Positions 1-10,108 are shown, counted from the stretch's first letter. The stretch: 64,000 bases of DNA from Kocuria sp. (GCF_030538595.1 NZ_JAUNTS010000008.1:1-64000); one strand, 5' to 3'. Numbers and translations are program-made. The notes: generated by a model not told the origin, from the sequence alone.

Positions 1-84
1 CCCCCGGTGCATCGACGAGGACAACACCAAGGGCGGGTAATCAACCAAACAACAACAAATTATTTGGTATCAACAAACATGAAA

Positions 85-107
85 CACTATTGAGTTCTCA
101 AACAACA
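85..107 (-). promoter_or_regulatory. rRNA operon leader antitermination (boxA-like) element
   Basis: On the minus strand this reads TTGTTTGAGAACTCAATAG within the 23-base span, the conserved leader motif found upstream of 16S rRNA genes in Actinobacteria, with a boxA-type core for the antitermination complex. It points left, so the 16S gene should begin just outside the window. In related genomes tyrS is commonly followed by an rRNA operon on the same strand, which fits this layout. The rRNA itself is not visible here. Confidence 0.75.
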
Positions 108-196
108 AACCAGTAGAACCAACCACCCACCAACACGGCAGACAACCAGAACCCCGGGGCTGTGTGCTGCGATTTTTCTCATCGCTGCGGCCCGCA

Positions 197-225
197 ACAT
201 TACTCATCCTTCACATCTTGTGCAA
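197..225 (-). promoter_or_regulatory. Probable rRNA operon promoter
   Basis: On the minus strand TTGCAC (220-225) and TAATGT (197-202) are separated by exactly 17 bases, a good housekeeping-sigma promoter. It lies about 90 bases upstream of the boxA-like element, as expected for an rrn leader. Positions 1-84 continue the AT-rich leader. Positions 226-434 hold no gene I can support, so this stretch is the spacer between tyrS and the rRNA operon. Confidence 0.65.
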
Positions 226-434
226 CTCACCGTTGAGGCAAGTTCTGCACATGTCAGATCACACCCGATTGAGGTGACGTGGTTGCTGAGATGAACAGTG
301 GTCTTGGACCGAAGCGCCGGGTGCTGGTGGGCCTCTTGGCCCTGCCAGCTCCTCGCGGCAACAGATGAAAACACTACACCTGCCGCAGCACCCCCGCAAC
401 CGCCAAGTACCCCGGGGCCGGGTGCCCTCTGTCA

Positions 435-470
435 CAATGGCCTGGCACCAGTACTGGTGCCAGGCCATTG
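435..470. terminator. 36-bp perfect palindrome downstream of tyrS
   Basis: The left half is CAATGGCCTGGCACCAGT and the right half is its exact reverse complement, with no spacer. It starts 51 bases past the tyrS stop codon. As RNA it would fold into a very stable hairpin and probably ends tyrS transcription before the rRNA promoter. No U-tract follows on either strand, so a protein-binding or cruciform site is an alternative. Confidence 0.55.
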
Positions 471-521
471 CCTGCTGTGGGCCAAGCACCTGGTGAGGGT
501 GCCCCAAGAATCAGTGCGCCA

Positions 522-1832
522 TCATGGAGTGACGGTCACGATCGCCATGTTCTTCTTGCCGCGTTTGACCAGCGCGTACTTGCCGTGGAGTAGCTGATCT
601 GGCAGCAAAACGGCATCGGCACCGGAGACCTTGACATTGTTGACGGAGACCCCGCCGTCGTTGAGAGTCCGCCGCGCCTCAGACTTGGAGGCGGACAGTC
701 CGGTGGCCACCAGTACATCTACCAAGGACAATTGGTCCCTGGTCACTGCAGCGGAGGGCAATTCACGCACCAGATCAGCCAGCGTTGCCTCATCCAACTG
801 CGCAAAGTCGCCCTTGCCGAACACGGCCTCGGATGCGGCAATGGCCTGACGGGTTGCGGACTCACCGTGGACCAGGGTGTTCACCTCAGTTGCCAAGAGC
901 TTCTGGGCTTCGCGGCGGAACGGTTCCTCCGCCACCTTGCGCTCCAGCTCGGCGATCTCCTCCCGGGTGCGGAACGTGAAGACCTTGAGGCGGTCAATCA
1001 CGTCAGCATCTGCGGTGTTCAACCAGAACTGGTAGAAGGCGTAGGGGGAAGTCATCTCCGGGTTCAGCCAAATGGCGTTGCCTTCTGACTTGCCAAACTT
1101 GGTGCCGTCCGAGTTGGTGATCAGCGGCGTGCCGATGGCGTGGACGTTCACACCTTCGGTTTTGCGGATCAGCTCGGTTCCTGCAGTGAGGTTGCCCCAC
1201 TGGTCCGATCCACCCGTTTGCAGCACGCAGTTGTAGTCCCGGTACAGGTTCAGAAAGTCGTTGCCCTGCAACACTTGGTAGCTGAACTCTGCGTAGGAGA
1301 TGCCTTCCTCCGAGCTCAGCCGCTTGGCCACAATCTCCTTCTTGATCATGGTGCCCACGCGGAAGTTCTTGCCCACCTCACGCAGCAGATCAATGGCGGA
1401 GAGCTGAGATGTCCAGTCCAGGTTGTTCACCATGCGCGCGGCATTGACGCCATCGAAAGACAAGAAACGTTCGATTTGTTCGCGCAGCTTGTCCACCCAC
1501 TCGGCCACCACTTCACGGGAGTTCAACACCCGTTCCGTGGTTTGCCGGGGATCGCCGATCAGCCCGGTGGAGCCGCCCACCAACCCCAGGGGGATGTGCC
1601 CGGCCAGTTGCAAGCGCCGCAGCGTCAACAGCTGCACCAGATGGCCCAGGTGCAGGGAGGCTGCGGTGGGATCAAATCCGCAGTAATAGGTGACCGGATC
1701 GCCTGCGAGCACTTCCTCCAACGCAGCTTCATCGGTAGAGACGTAGACCAAGCCCCGCCACTTCAGTTCCTGCCAAACGTTGGGGAAGGAGGGATCGTTG
1801 TGCTGTTGCTCAAAGTTGATACGTTCCGTCAC
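522..1832 (-). CDS. tyrS: Tyrosyl-tRNA synthetase
   Basis: Charges tRNA-Tyr with tyrosine in the cytoplasm. The 436-residue product is full length for bacterial TyrRS. The class I HIGH-type motif is HLGH at residues 61-64, within the nucleotide-binding context GFDPTAASLHLGH, and the KMSKS-type motif is KFGKS at 245-249. The last 60-70 residues form an S4 RNA-binding domain, with a typical SASKSEARRTLNDGGV segment. It is the last protein gene before the rRNA operon on the same strand and follows the HelD-like gene by 69 bases. A palindrome follows its stop codon. No T-box leader is evident. Confidence 0.97.
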   Translation of the reverse strand: MTERINFEQQHNDPSFPNVWQELKWRGLVYVSTDEAALEEVLAGDPVTYYCGFDPTAASLHLGHLVQLLTLRRLQLAGHIPLGLVGGSTGLIGDPRQTTERVLNSREVVAEWVDKLREQIERFLSFDGVNAARMVNNLDWTSQLSAIDLLREVGKNFRVGTMIKKEIVAKRLSSEEGISYAEFSYQVLQGNDFLNLYRDYNCVLQTGGSDQWGNLTAGTELIRKTEGVNVHAIGTPLITNSDGTKFGKSEGNAIWLNPEMTSPYAFYQFWLNTADADVIDRLKVFTFRTREEIAELERKVAEEPFRREAQKLLATEVNTLVHGESATRQAIAASEAVFGKGDFAQLDEATLADLVRELPSAAVTRDQLSLVDVLVATGLSASKSEARRTLNDGGVSVNNVKVSGADAVLLPDQLLHGKYALVKRGKKNMAIVTVTP

Positions 1833-1901
1833 CCTCGCAAATTTACCAGCCGCCCCCAGACCAGTTCACCGGTGCCGTACCGCAGAAAGCAGCACCGAAG
1901 A

Positions 1902-4187
1902 CTACGACGCCAGCAGTCCCGCCGGCAGGTCACCGGAACCGATGACCCGCAACCGCTGAGTGGGGCGAGTCATGGCCACGTACAGCGAGCCAACGCCGTC
2001 GTATTCCCGGATGATCTCCGTGGGCTCCACCAGAATCACGGAATCGAATTCCAAACCCTTGGCCTCCCAGGTGGAGAGCACCACCACGTGATGATCTATC
2101 CGCCGCATCCCCGCCCCCACCTGCCCGGGCATCCGGTCAGACAGCACGGCACCCAGCTGTTGCACACGATCTTCGGGAGCAATCACAGCCACCAGTCCCC
2201 CGGCCACAGCGGCAACCTCAGCCTCAGTCTGATCGGCCACCACTTGCGCCAGGCGCTCCGCATCCGTGTCCGCAGGCAACTGTGTGACCACGGGAGGTTC
2301 ACCCTCCCTAACTGCCTGTGGGGTGGAGATCTCCAAGCCGGCTGCGCGGGCCACCGCCACTGCGGCTTCAGAAATGGCAGCCGGGGTGCGGTAGTTGACC
2401 GTGAGTTCATCCAGCACAAAGCGGTCCCCCACAAAAGGTTGCAAGGCTGCTTCCCAGGAGGTTGCTGCCGTTGCGGACCCACCCTGGGCAATGTCTCCCA
2501 CCACGGTAAAAGACTTCATGGGACAGCGGCGCATGAGTACCCGCCACTGCATGGGCGTGAGCTCCTGCGCCTCATCCACCACCACGTGGCCGTAAGCCCA
2601 GGTCCGATCCGCATGAGCTGCTTCAGCAGCAGTCATCCGGTACTCAGATTCCGCATTGAAAGCAGTCAGGTCCGCCGCGGTGACCACACCGTCCACGCCA
2701 ACATCCTCCAAGGACTGGTGCATGTTGTAGAGCGCCTTTTCAGCGTTCTCCGTGGCTTTGGCGCGTTCGGCCTCCGAAGTCCGGAAACGCACCCCGGCTT
2801 CCTCCAGATCACCCAGCAGCTCGGCCGCCTCATCCAGCAGAGGCACATCTGCCACGGTCAGATCAGCCTCTGCATCGCGGGCCAGGAGGTCGCGCTGACG
2901 CTGTGAATAGTGCCTGAAAGCCGAATCCAGGTAGTGCCGCTTGGCGAACAGCTGCCGCACCAAGGTCTCCGGGGACAGCGGCAGCCAGCACAGATTCAGC
3001 GCCTTGCGCACCTCCGGAGCCTGGCGCAGATCCTCCATCAAGTAGGAACGATCCATCACATTGCCCGAACGTTTGTTCAGATCCTGACCCAGCTTCTCCG
3101 CCAGTTCCCGCAGAACGATCTTCACGAATGTGGTGCGCGCCTGATTATGCGGTTTGCCGGTGGCACGGGCCTTGTCCCGTGCGCGACGCACCAGTTTGCG
3201 CGGAAGCACTACATCGTAAGAATCGGCGCGCAGCACCTGATCCTTGGCGGGAACCTTTTGCCGATCCCTGACCGCCTGCCGGATCACCTCCGTCATGTCC
3301 AGGCTGGCCTTGATCCGAGCCACCTCACGGTCGCGCTCGGGCGCACCGTGAATCCCCGGGTACAGGTCCGCCAAGGAGGACATGACCACACCCGTCTCCC
3401 CCAGGGACGGCAGCACCCGGTCGATGTACCACAGGAACGACGACGACGGACCGACAATCAGTACCCCCGACTTACGCAGCCGCTCACGGTGTTCATAAAG
3501 CAAATACGCCGCACGGTGCAGTGCCACGGCGGTCTTACCAGTCCCGGGGCCGCCCTGAACCACGTGCACGCCCGGCAGCGGTGCACGAATGATGCGGTCT
3601 TGTTCGGCCTGGATGGTGGAGACAATGTCCGTCATCCGTCCCGTGCGTTTGGAGTTCAGTGCCGCCAACAACGCCCCTTCACCCTGCAGCACGCCCTCTT
3701 CCCCCAGCATGGTGGGGTCCAGTACGTCATCCTCGATGGCGGTGACATCGCGGCCATCCAGGATCAGATGCCTGCGGCGTCGCACTCCCATGGGATGCCG
3801 CGCGGTGGCCTGGTAGAACGCGGCGGCTTCCCGAGCGCGCCAGTCCACCATCAATCGCTGATGGTCCTCCGTGGCCAACCCGATGCGTCCGATGTAACGG
3901 GGGTGATCGCCGTCGTCATCCGTGGCATCCAGGCGCCCGAAGACCAGCCGATGATCCACGGAGTTCAGCTGCGCCAAGCGGTCTTCATAATGCGTGGCAA
4001 AGGCGTCCCGCTCGGAACGGCTCTGGTGATTGCTGCCGGTCTCGGTGCGGCGCACCTTGGCCAGCTCCTCAGACTTTTCGGTCCGCAAAGCGTCCAGGCG
4101 GGCGTAGAGCACCCGCACATACTCGCGTTCCAACTCCAGTTGGCGTTCCACCGCCTGGGATGCCTGCGTGGTGGTGACCTCGGTCAT
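1902..4187 (-). CDS. helD: HelD-like RNA polymerase-associated ATPase (UvrD/Rep superfamily 1)
   Basis: Predicted 761-residue SF1 NTPase. Walker A GGPGTGKT lies near residues 212-219, Walker B is in VVVDEAQEL, and the C-terminal helicase motif has the segment WEAKGLEFDSV. The N-terminus is a charged helical region (QLELEREYVRVLYARLDAL). This fits HelD proteins, which use a coiled-coil arm to enter RNA polymerase and recycle stalled or post-termination complexes; in some actinobacteria HelD also affects rifampicin tolerance. The ATG at 4187 was chosen because GGAGGAGAA precedes it; an upstream GTG-type extension would add 12 residues. Close to the rRNA operon, where polymerase recycling would be useful, but that link is inference. 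A generic UvrD-family helicase is the alternative. Confidence 0.8.
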   Translation of the reverse strand: MTEVTTTQASQAVERQLELEREYVRVLYARLDALRTEKSEELAKVRRTETGSNHQSRSERDAFATHYEDRLAQLNSVDHRLVFGRLDATDDDGDHPRYIGRIGLATEDHQRLMVDWRAREAAAFYQATARHPMGVRRRRHLILDGRDVTAIEDDVLDPTMLGEEGVLQGEGALLAALNSKRTGRMTDIVSTIQAEQDRIIRAPLPGVHVVQGGPGTGKTAVALHRAAYLLYEHRERLRKSGVLIVGPSSSFLWYIDRVLPSLGETGVVMSSLADLYPGIHGAPERDREVARIKASLDMTEVIRQAVRDRQKVPAKDQVLRADSYDVVLPRKLVRRARDKARATGKPHNQARTTFVKIVLRELAEKLGQDLNKRSGNVMDRSYLMEDLRQAPEVRKALNLCWLPLSPETLVRQLFAKRHYLDSAFRHYSQRQRDLLARDAEADLTVADVPLLDEAAELLGDLEEAGVRFRTSEAERAKATENAEKALYNMHQSLEDVGVDGVVTAADLTAFNAESEYRMTAAEAAHADRTWAYGHVVVDEAQELTPMQWRVLMRRCPMKSFTVVGDIAQGGSATAATSWEAALQPFVGDRFVLDELTVNYRTPAAISEAAVAVARAAGLEISTPQAVREGEPPVVTQLPADTDAERLAQVVADQTEAEVAAVAGGLVAVIAPEDRVQQLGAVLSDRMPGQVGAGMRRIDHHVVVLSTWEAKGLEFDSVILVEPTEIIREYDGVGSLYVAMTRPTQRLRVIGSGDLPAGLLAS

Positions 4188-4244
4188 GGGAATGTTCTCC
4201 TCCGCTGAATACCGGCCCACCATATTAGTCAGCTACCGGGCAAC

Positions 4245-4805
4245 TCACACCCGGTAGAGCGCACGCACCCGGTGTCCACCCAGTTTGGCCCGCCCGCGCA
4301 GCTCAGTCAGTTCCATCACCAAACCAAAGCCCGCAATGTGAAGCCCAGCGCGATGCAACAGGTGACCGGTGGCCTCCAGCGTGCCACCCGTGGCCAGCAA
4401 GTCATCCACCACCAGGACTCGGGAACCCCGCGGGAGATCGTCCGTGTGCACCTCCAGGGTGGCCGAACCGTACTCCAGCTGGTAGCTCTGCTGGTAGGTC
4501 TCCCGGGGCAGCTTGCCCTCCTTGCGCACCGGCAGCACACCGCAACCAGCGGTGTTGGCAATGGCACCGGCCAGCAAAAATCCACGGGCCTCGACCCCGG
4601 CCACGCAGTCAAATTGACCGTCGAAAGCATCCGCGAGCGCATCCACCGTGCGCTTGAATCCAGCGCCGTCTGCAAACAACGGAGTGAGGTCTCGGAAAAG
4701 CACCCCCGGTTCCGGATAGTCGGGGATCTTGGCACACAAGCGGTCGATCATCTGCTCAACGGATTCGGAAGGCTGTGCGGTCTGCTGCTGATTCACACGC
4801 GCCAT
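4245..4805 (-). CDS. apt: Adenine phosphoribosyltransferase
   Basis: Salvages adenine to AMP using PRPP. The 186-residue product has the type I PRTase PRPP loop VLVVDDLLATGGT at about residues 130-142, the Apt opening PDYPEPGVLFRDLTPL at 28-43, and VEARGFLLAGAIA near 71. The ATG at 4805 gives the normal family length; a longer open frame to 4937 would overlap the upstream glycosylase gene and adds a sequence without family resemblance. It lies between the DNA glycosylase and helD genes, all on the same strand with short gaps. In many actinobacteria apt sits next to relA instead. Confidence 0.93.
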   Translation of the reverse strand: MARVNQQQTAQPSESVEQMIDRLCAKIPDYPEPGVLFRDLTPLFADGAGFKRTVDALADAFDGQFDCVAGVEARGFLLAGAIANTAGCGVLPVRKEGKLPRETYQQSYQLEYGSATLEVHTDDLPRGSRVLVVDDLLATGGTLEATGHLLHRAGLHIAGFGLVMELTELRGRAKLGGHRVRALYRV

Positions 4806-4836
4806 GGTAGCGGCTTGTGGGCCTGTCAGGCTCAGC

Positions 4837-5499
4837 TCAGGACTGTGCCGACCGCCGACGTACTGCCGCAGCCCGGTACGGGGACACGGTTTTGTCCCCG
4901 ACGGCGGCAAAACGCCACGGAAACTGTTGCCCGTCACCGCCCGGACCGGACACCCCAGTGCGCGCTGTGACCACCGCGTCCACGGGTTTCTGCGCCAACT
5001 CCAGGTGCACGCCGGGAAGGTGAGGGTCGGAGGTGAGCGGAGCGCCGTCGTCGGCCAGGGTCAGGCCCAGCGCTTGGGCCACGTTGCCCGGACCGCGGGC
5101 CAGCGCCGCGTCCGGCACGGGGGTACGACGGCGAGCCGAACGACGACGTCGCGCCAACTCCACACCCTCCACCACCTCACCGGCGCGGATCAGGCAGCCG
5201 CCAGCCGTTCCCTCCGGGCGGCACACCAGGTTCACGGCGTGGTGCATCCCATACGTGAAGTACACGTAAATGTGCCCAGCCGCTCCAAACATGGAGGAGT
5301 TGCGGGCGGTACGGCCGCGGTAGGTGTGTGCGCCGGGATCTGGCAGGTCGGAGTCCTGTGGCCCACCGTAGGCTTCAACCTCGGTGAGGCGCAGCGCCAC
5401 GGTGCCCTCAGCGGTGGTGTGACGCAGAATGGCGCCCAGGAGTTGGGGCGCCACCTGCGGTGCGGGTTCCTGCAGCAGGGCCAGCAGAGCGGGGTCCAC
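4837..5499 (-). CDS. 3-methyladenine DNA glycosylase, AAG/MPG family
   Basis: Excises alkylated purines in base excision repair. About 220 residues. Family signatures are LTEVEAYGGPQDSDLP near residues 39-53 (the second Glu of TEVEAY corresponds to the catalytic Glu), GAHTYRGRTARN and MFGAAGHIYVYFTYGMHHAVN with the DNA-intercalating Tyr region. The GTG at 5499 was preferred because the argH stop (5501-5503) is one base away, suggesting translational coupling; a frame open to 5553 would begin inside argH. Downstream gene is apt. Start uncertainty is about 18 residues. Confidence 0.9.
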   Translation of the reverse strand: MDPALLALLQEPAPQVAPQLLGAILRHTTAEGTVALRLTEVEAYGGPQDSDLPDPGAHTYRGRTARNSSMFGAAGHIYVYFTYGMHHAVNLVCRPEGTAGGCLIRAGEVVEGVELARRRRSARRRTPVPDAALARGPGNVAQALGLTLADDGAPLTSDPHLPGVHLELAQKPVDAVVTARTGVSGPGGDGQQFPWRFAAVGDKTVSPYRAAAVRRRSAQS

Positions 5500-5500
5500 G

Positions 5501-7009
<1,509 letters not shown>

Positions 7010-7060
7010 CTAACGCTCACCCTCCTTAGCCTGCTTCCCGAAAGCTCTCACCGCTGCGGC

Positions 7061-7130
7061 GGGCGAATTGGTGGGGGCTTCCTTGACCTGCTTCGCTTGA
7101 CGGTCTACGGAAGCCCCCACCAACCCGCCC
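7061..7130 (-). repeat. Conserved-loop hairpin A
   Basis: A 15-bp perfect stem pairs 7068-7082 (TTGGTGGGGGCTTCC) with 7109-7123. Past an AA/CC internal mismatch, a further 5 bp pair (7061-7065 with 7126-7130). The interior 7083-7108 is 26 bases. Read on the minus strand it has a 4-bp inner stem GACC/GGTC around the loop GTCAAGCGAAGCA. It is inverted relative to copies B and C. Confidence 0.85.
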
Positions 7131-7163
7131 TCGGAGGTAGTCCAGGATTTCCTATGGGCAGAA

Positions 7164-7229
7164 GACGACGACGGGCGCCCTCCGTAGGCCGTCAAGCGAA
7201 GCAGGCCAAGGAGGGCGCCCGTCGTCGTC
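7164..7229 (+). repeat. Conserved-loop hairpin B
   Basis: A 20-bp perfect stem pairs 7164-7183 with 7210-7229; the arm ends GGGCGCCCTCC. The interior 7184-7209 is again 26 bases and contains the inner stem GGCC/GGCC around the same 13-base loop GTCAAGCGAAGCA as copies A and C. The outer stem shares no sequence with A or C. The inner stem replaces the A:T pair of A and C with G:C, a compensatory change. Confidence 0.85.
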
Positions 7230-7244
7230 AGTGTGAAACGGGAG

Positions 7245-7298
7245 GTGGCAGAGGTCCCGCGGACCGTCAAGCGAAGCAGGTCAAGGGGCCTGTGCCAC
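7245..7298 (+). repeat. Conserved-loop hairpin C
   Basis: A 14-position stem pairs 7245-7258 (GTGGCAGAGGTCCC) with 7285-7298, with one mismatch and one G-T wobble. The interior 7259-7284 is 26 bases, with inner stem GACC/GGTC and loop GTCAAGCGAAGCA. It begins 18 bases past the argG stop codon (argG is on the minus strand), so it would be the first structure in the argG 3' region and could help terminate or stabilise that transcript. Confidence 0.8.
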
Positions 7299-7315
7299 AG
7301 CCGGTGTACGAACGA

Positions 7316-8527
7316 TCAGAGACCGTCGGCGGCCAGGCGCTGGTCGCGGGCGGAGGCCACCTTGGAGGACATGCCGAAAAGTTCGATGAACCCGCGGGCC
7401 TGGGACTGATCGAACGAGTCGCCTTCGTCGTAGGTGGCCAGGTTGAAGTCGTACAGGGAGGTGTCCGAACGGCGCCCGGTCACAGTGGCTTTGCCTGCGT
7501 GCAGGGTCATGCGGATGTCGCCGTTGACGTAGCGCTGGGTGTCGTCCAGGAACACGTCCAGGGACTTCTTCAGCGGGGAGAACCACTGGCCGTCGTAGAC
7601 CAGTTCGGTCCAGCGCTGACCCACGGTCTTCTTGAAGCGGGCCTGTTCGCGTTCGATGGTGACGTTTTCCAGCTCCTGGTGAGCGGCGATCAGGGCCATG
7701 GCACCGGGGGCTTCGTAGATTTCACGGGATTTGATGCCCACCAGACGGTCTTCAACAATGTCGATCCGGCCAACACCCTGTGCACCGGCGCGGCGGTTCA
7801 TCTCCTGGATGGCTTCCAGGGGGGTCACGGGGCGGCCGTCGATGGCTACGGGGATGCCCTGGGAGAAGGTCAGCACCACTTCATCGGGTGCCGGGGCAAA
7901 GGCGGGGTCATCCGTGTAGTCGTAGACGTCCTTGGTGGGGGCGTTCCAGATGTCCTCCAGGAAGCCGGTTTCAATGGCGCGGCCCCACACGTTCTGGTCA
8001 ATGGAGAACGGGTTTTTCTTGGTGGTGGCAATCGGTAAATCGTTGCGCTCGGCGTAGTCGATGGCCTTTTCGCGGGTCAGAGCCAGGTCACGAACGGGTG
8101 CAATGCACTTGAGGTCCGGGCCCAAGGTCTGAATGCCCACCTCAAAACGGACCTGATCATTGCCCTTGCCGGTGCAGCCGTGGGCCACGGTGGTGGCACC
8201 GAACTTCTTGGCGGCATCCACCAGGTGCTTGACGATCACCGGTCGGGACACTGCGGAGACCAACGGGTAGGAATCCATGTAGAGGCCGTTGGCTTTCAAC
8301 GCCGGCATGCAGTATTCGTTGGCGAACTCGTCACGGGCATCTGCCACCACGGCCTCCACGGCACCACAGTCCAGGGCTCGCTGGCGGATGGACTCCAGAT
8401 CCTCGCCGCCCTGTCCAACGTCCACGGCACAGGCAATGACCTCCGCTCCGGTGGCTTCACCGATCCAGCCGATGGCCACGGAAGTGTCCAGACCGCCTGA
8501 GTAGGCGAGTACAACGCGCTCGGTCAC
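7316..8527 (-). CDS. argG: Argininosuccinate synthase
   Basis: Joins citrulline and aspartate with ATP to give argininosuccinate. The P-loop AYSGGLDTS lies at residues 8-16, and [13 protein letters not shown] is present. Chosen start is GTG at 8527, preceded by AAGGAG at good spacing, giving 403 residues, the normal size; the open frame continues upstream to 8578 without family resemblance. ArgR-box-like sequences and a TATAGT -10 lie immediately upstream. In this genome argG is separated from argCJBDFR by an acyl-CoA ligase block of about 4 kb and so needs its own promoter. Confidence 0.97.
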   Translation of the reverse strand: MTERVVLAYSGGLDTSVAIGWIGEATGAEVIACAVDVGQGGEDLESIRQRALDCGAVEAVVADARDEFANEYCMPALKANGLYMDSYPLVSAVSRPVIVKHLVDAAKKFGATTVAHGCTGKGNDQVRFEVGIQTLGPDLKCIAPVRDLALTREKAIDYAERNDLPIATTKKNPFSIDQNVWGRAIETGFLEDIWNAPTKDVYDYTDDPAFAPAPDEVVLTFSQGIPVAIDGRPVTPLEAIQEMNRRAGAQGVGRIDIVEDRLVGIKSREIYEAPGAMALIAAHQELENVTIEREQARFKKTVGQRWTELVYDGQWFSPLKKSLDVFLDDTQRYVNGDIRMTLHAGKATVTGRRSDTSLYDFNLATYDEGDSFDQSQARGFIELFGMSSKVASARDQRLAADGL

Positions 8528-8563
8528 GAAAATTCTCCTTGATGTCAGTTCGCTCGACGTTTG

Positions 8564-8598
8564 TGCATGACTATACACACCACAGTGTATTTATGCAC
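8564..8598 (-). promoter_or_regulatory. argG promoter with ArgR-box-like operators
   Basis: Two imperfect ARG-box-like sequences are visible: TGCATGACTATACA (8564-8577) and GTGTATTTATGCAC (8585-8598). The TGCAT/ATGCA half-site chemistry matches actinobacterial ArgR targets. A minus-strand -10 candidate TATAGT (8570-8575) lies inside the first box; its -35 (GTGCAT) is weak. The second box overlaps the end of the upstream ligase gene. ArgR with arginine would repress by occluding this promoter. The assignment rests on motif resemblance. Confidence 0.6.
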
Positions 8599-10108
8599 TG
8601 CTGCCGGTTCGCACGGCTCCGCGGTCCACTTCAATACTGCGTTTGAGGATTTTGCCGGTGGGTCCCTTGGGCAGGGATTCCACAATCTGCCACACCCGCG
8701 GCACTTTGTAGTTGGCCAATTGCGCCCGCACGTGCTCATCCAATGCTGCCACCACAGCTTCCACGTCCTCCGGCTGCTCCACAAAGGCGACGACGGCGGC
8801 CACCTCCTGCCCCAGTCGCTCGTCCTCCACGCCGATCACGGCGCATTCGGAGACACCGTCAAACTCAAAGATGACTTCTTCAACTTCACGCGGATACACG
8901 TTGTAGCCACCGCGGATGATCATGTCCTTCATACGATCCACAATGTAGAACAGGCCGTCCTGGTCCTTACGGCCCAGATCTCCGGAGTGGAACCACCCGT
9001 CCCGGATGGCCTCCGCCGTGGCTTCTTCTTTTCGCCAGTATCCGGCCATGACGTACTGGCCAGAAATGGCGATCTCTCCCACCTCCCCCACGGGTACTTC
9101 ATCCCCCAGTGCGTCCACCACACGCAGTTCGGCACCGCGCACCGGAGTTCCTATGGAACCGGCTGCGCGGGGTCCGTCGAACTGGTTGAAGCACACCACG
9201 GGTGAGGTTTCGGAGAGCCCGTAGCCCTCCAACACGGGAGCGCCAAACATCTTTTCCGCCCGGCGCAACACCTCCACCGGCAGCGGCGAGCCCCCGGAAA
9301 TCAGCCCGCGGATGTGCGGGAACTCCTCAACCTTGCGCTTCACAGCCTCCTGGACCATGGCGATGTGCATGGAGGGCACCGCAGCCACCAATGTCACGGC
9401 GTCGCGTTCCAGAACGTCCACGGCTTTGACGGGTTCAAATCTGGGGAGCAAGGTCACGGAGGCCCCAGCTGCAGCCACGGCATTCATGGCCACGGTCTGA
9501 CCAAACACATGGAAGAACGGCAGCCCGCCAAACATCACATCCCCGGGTGTGATGTTGAACAGCTCCACCACCAGCTCCGCATTGGTGCGCATGTTGCGGT
9601 GGGTCAGCATGGCTCCCTTGGGGCGTCCCGTGGTCCCGGAGGTGTAGAGCAGCACAGCGACGTCGTCCTCGTCTTTCGGTGCAATCTCACCGTGAGGTTG
9701 CTCTGCGGCAATCTCAGCCAAGCTGCCCGGCAGCACGGTGATCACGGTGCGATCCCCGGCGGCCTCCGCGGCGGTCTGCGCCATGGTTTCCCAGACCACC
9801 ACCGCCACCGCTTGCGAATCTTCCAGGTGATAGGCAACTTCACGCTGAGTCAGCAGCGGGTTCAGGGGAACCACAATCGCCCCGAGTTTGAGGATGGCGT
9901 TGTAGATCACCGGCACATGGGGAACGTTGGGCAGGATGATGGCCACGCGGTCGCCTTCGTTCACGCCTGCGCGCGCCAACTGGCCGGCAAAGCAGGCGCT
10001 GAGCTGATTCACCTGAGCAAAGGTCAGCTGGGAGTCGTCAAGTTTGACCATGACCCGGTCTGGATGTTCAGCAGCGGTGATGGTCAACAAGGTGGCCAAA
10101 TTGGTCAT
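8591..10108 (-). CDS. Long-chain fatty-acid/aryl acyl-CoA ligase (AMP-binding), paralogue 1
   Basis: Predicted ANL-superfamily enzyme that adenylates a carboxylic acid and transfers it to CoA. About 505 residues. Motifs: P-loop LLYTSGTTGRPKGAMLTH, GYGLSETSP, GDLGRKDQDGLFYIVDR, GGYNVYPREVEE and the C-terminal catalytic Lys in GPTGKILKR. ATG at 10108 chosen because GGAGG precedes it and the N-terminus MTNLATLLT then matches its paralogue at 10889-12409. Substrate cannot be read from sequence; long- or medium-chain fatty acids are most likely. It stands between argG and argR, where no lipid gene is expected. Confidence 0.88.
   Translation of the reverse strand: MTNLATLLTITAAEHPDRVMVKLDDSQLTFAQVNQLSACFAGQLARAGVNEGDRVAIILPNVPHVPVIYNAILKLGAIVVPLNPLLTQREVAYHLEDSQAVAVVVWETMAQTAAEAAGDRTVITVLPGSLAEIAAEQPHGEIAPKDEDDVAVLLYTSGTTGRPKGAMLTHRNMRTNAELVVELFNITPGDVMFGGLPFFHVFGQTVAMNAVAAAGASVTLLPRFEPVKAVDVLERDAVTLVAAVPSMHIAMVQEAVKRKVEEFPHIRGLISGGSPLPVEVLRRAEKMFGAPVLEGYGLSETSPVVCFNQFDGPRAAGSIGTPVRGAELRVVDALGDEVPVGEVGEIAISGQYVMAGYWRKEEATAEAIRDGWFHSGDLGRKDQDGLFYIVDRMKDMIIRGGYNVYPREVEEVIFEFDGVSECAVIGVEDERLGQEVAAVVAFVEQPEDVEAVVAALDEHVRAQLANYKVPRVWQIVESLPKGPTGKILKRSIEVDRGAVRTGSSA

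Noticed and set aside
1140-2906. Long plus-strand open frame (588 codons) opposite tyrS and helD
   Set aside because: Antisense to two well-identified genes; its His/Gln/Gly-rich translation has no domain. Long antisense frames are usual at this base composition.
4806-4937. N-terminal extension of apt
   Set aside because: Would overlap the glycosylase gene and shows no family similarity; ATG 4805 gives normal length.
7010-7270. 86-codon minus-strand frame across the argG-argH hairpins
   Set aside because: Its residues simply encode the repeats (RQAKQVKEA recurring); absence of a start signal and its overlap with stems make it an artefact.
7061-7298. Integron attC sites or a CRISPR array as explanation of the three hairpins
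   Set aside because: attC sites keep their outer core sites and vary inside, the opposite of what is seen; no integrase or GTTRRRY core. CRISPR repeats would be direct, evenly spaced and identical, but here one copy is inverted and stems differ.
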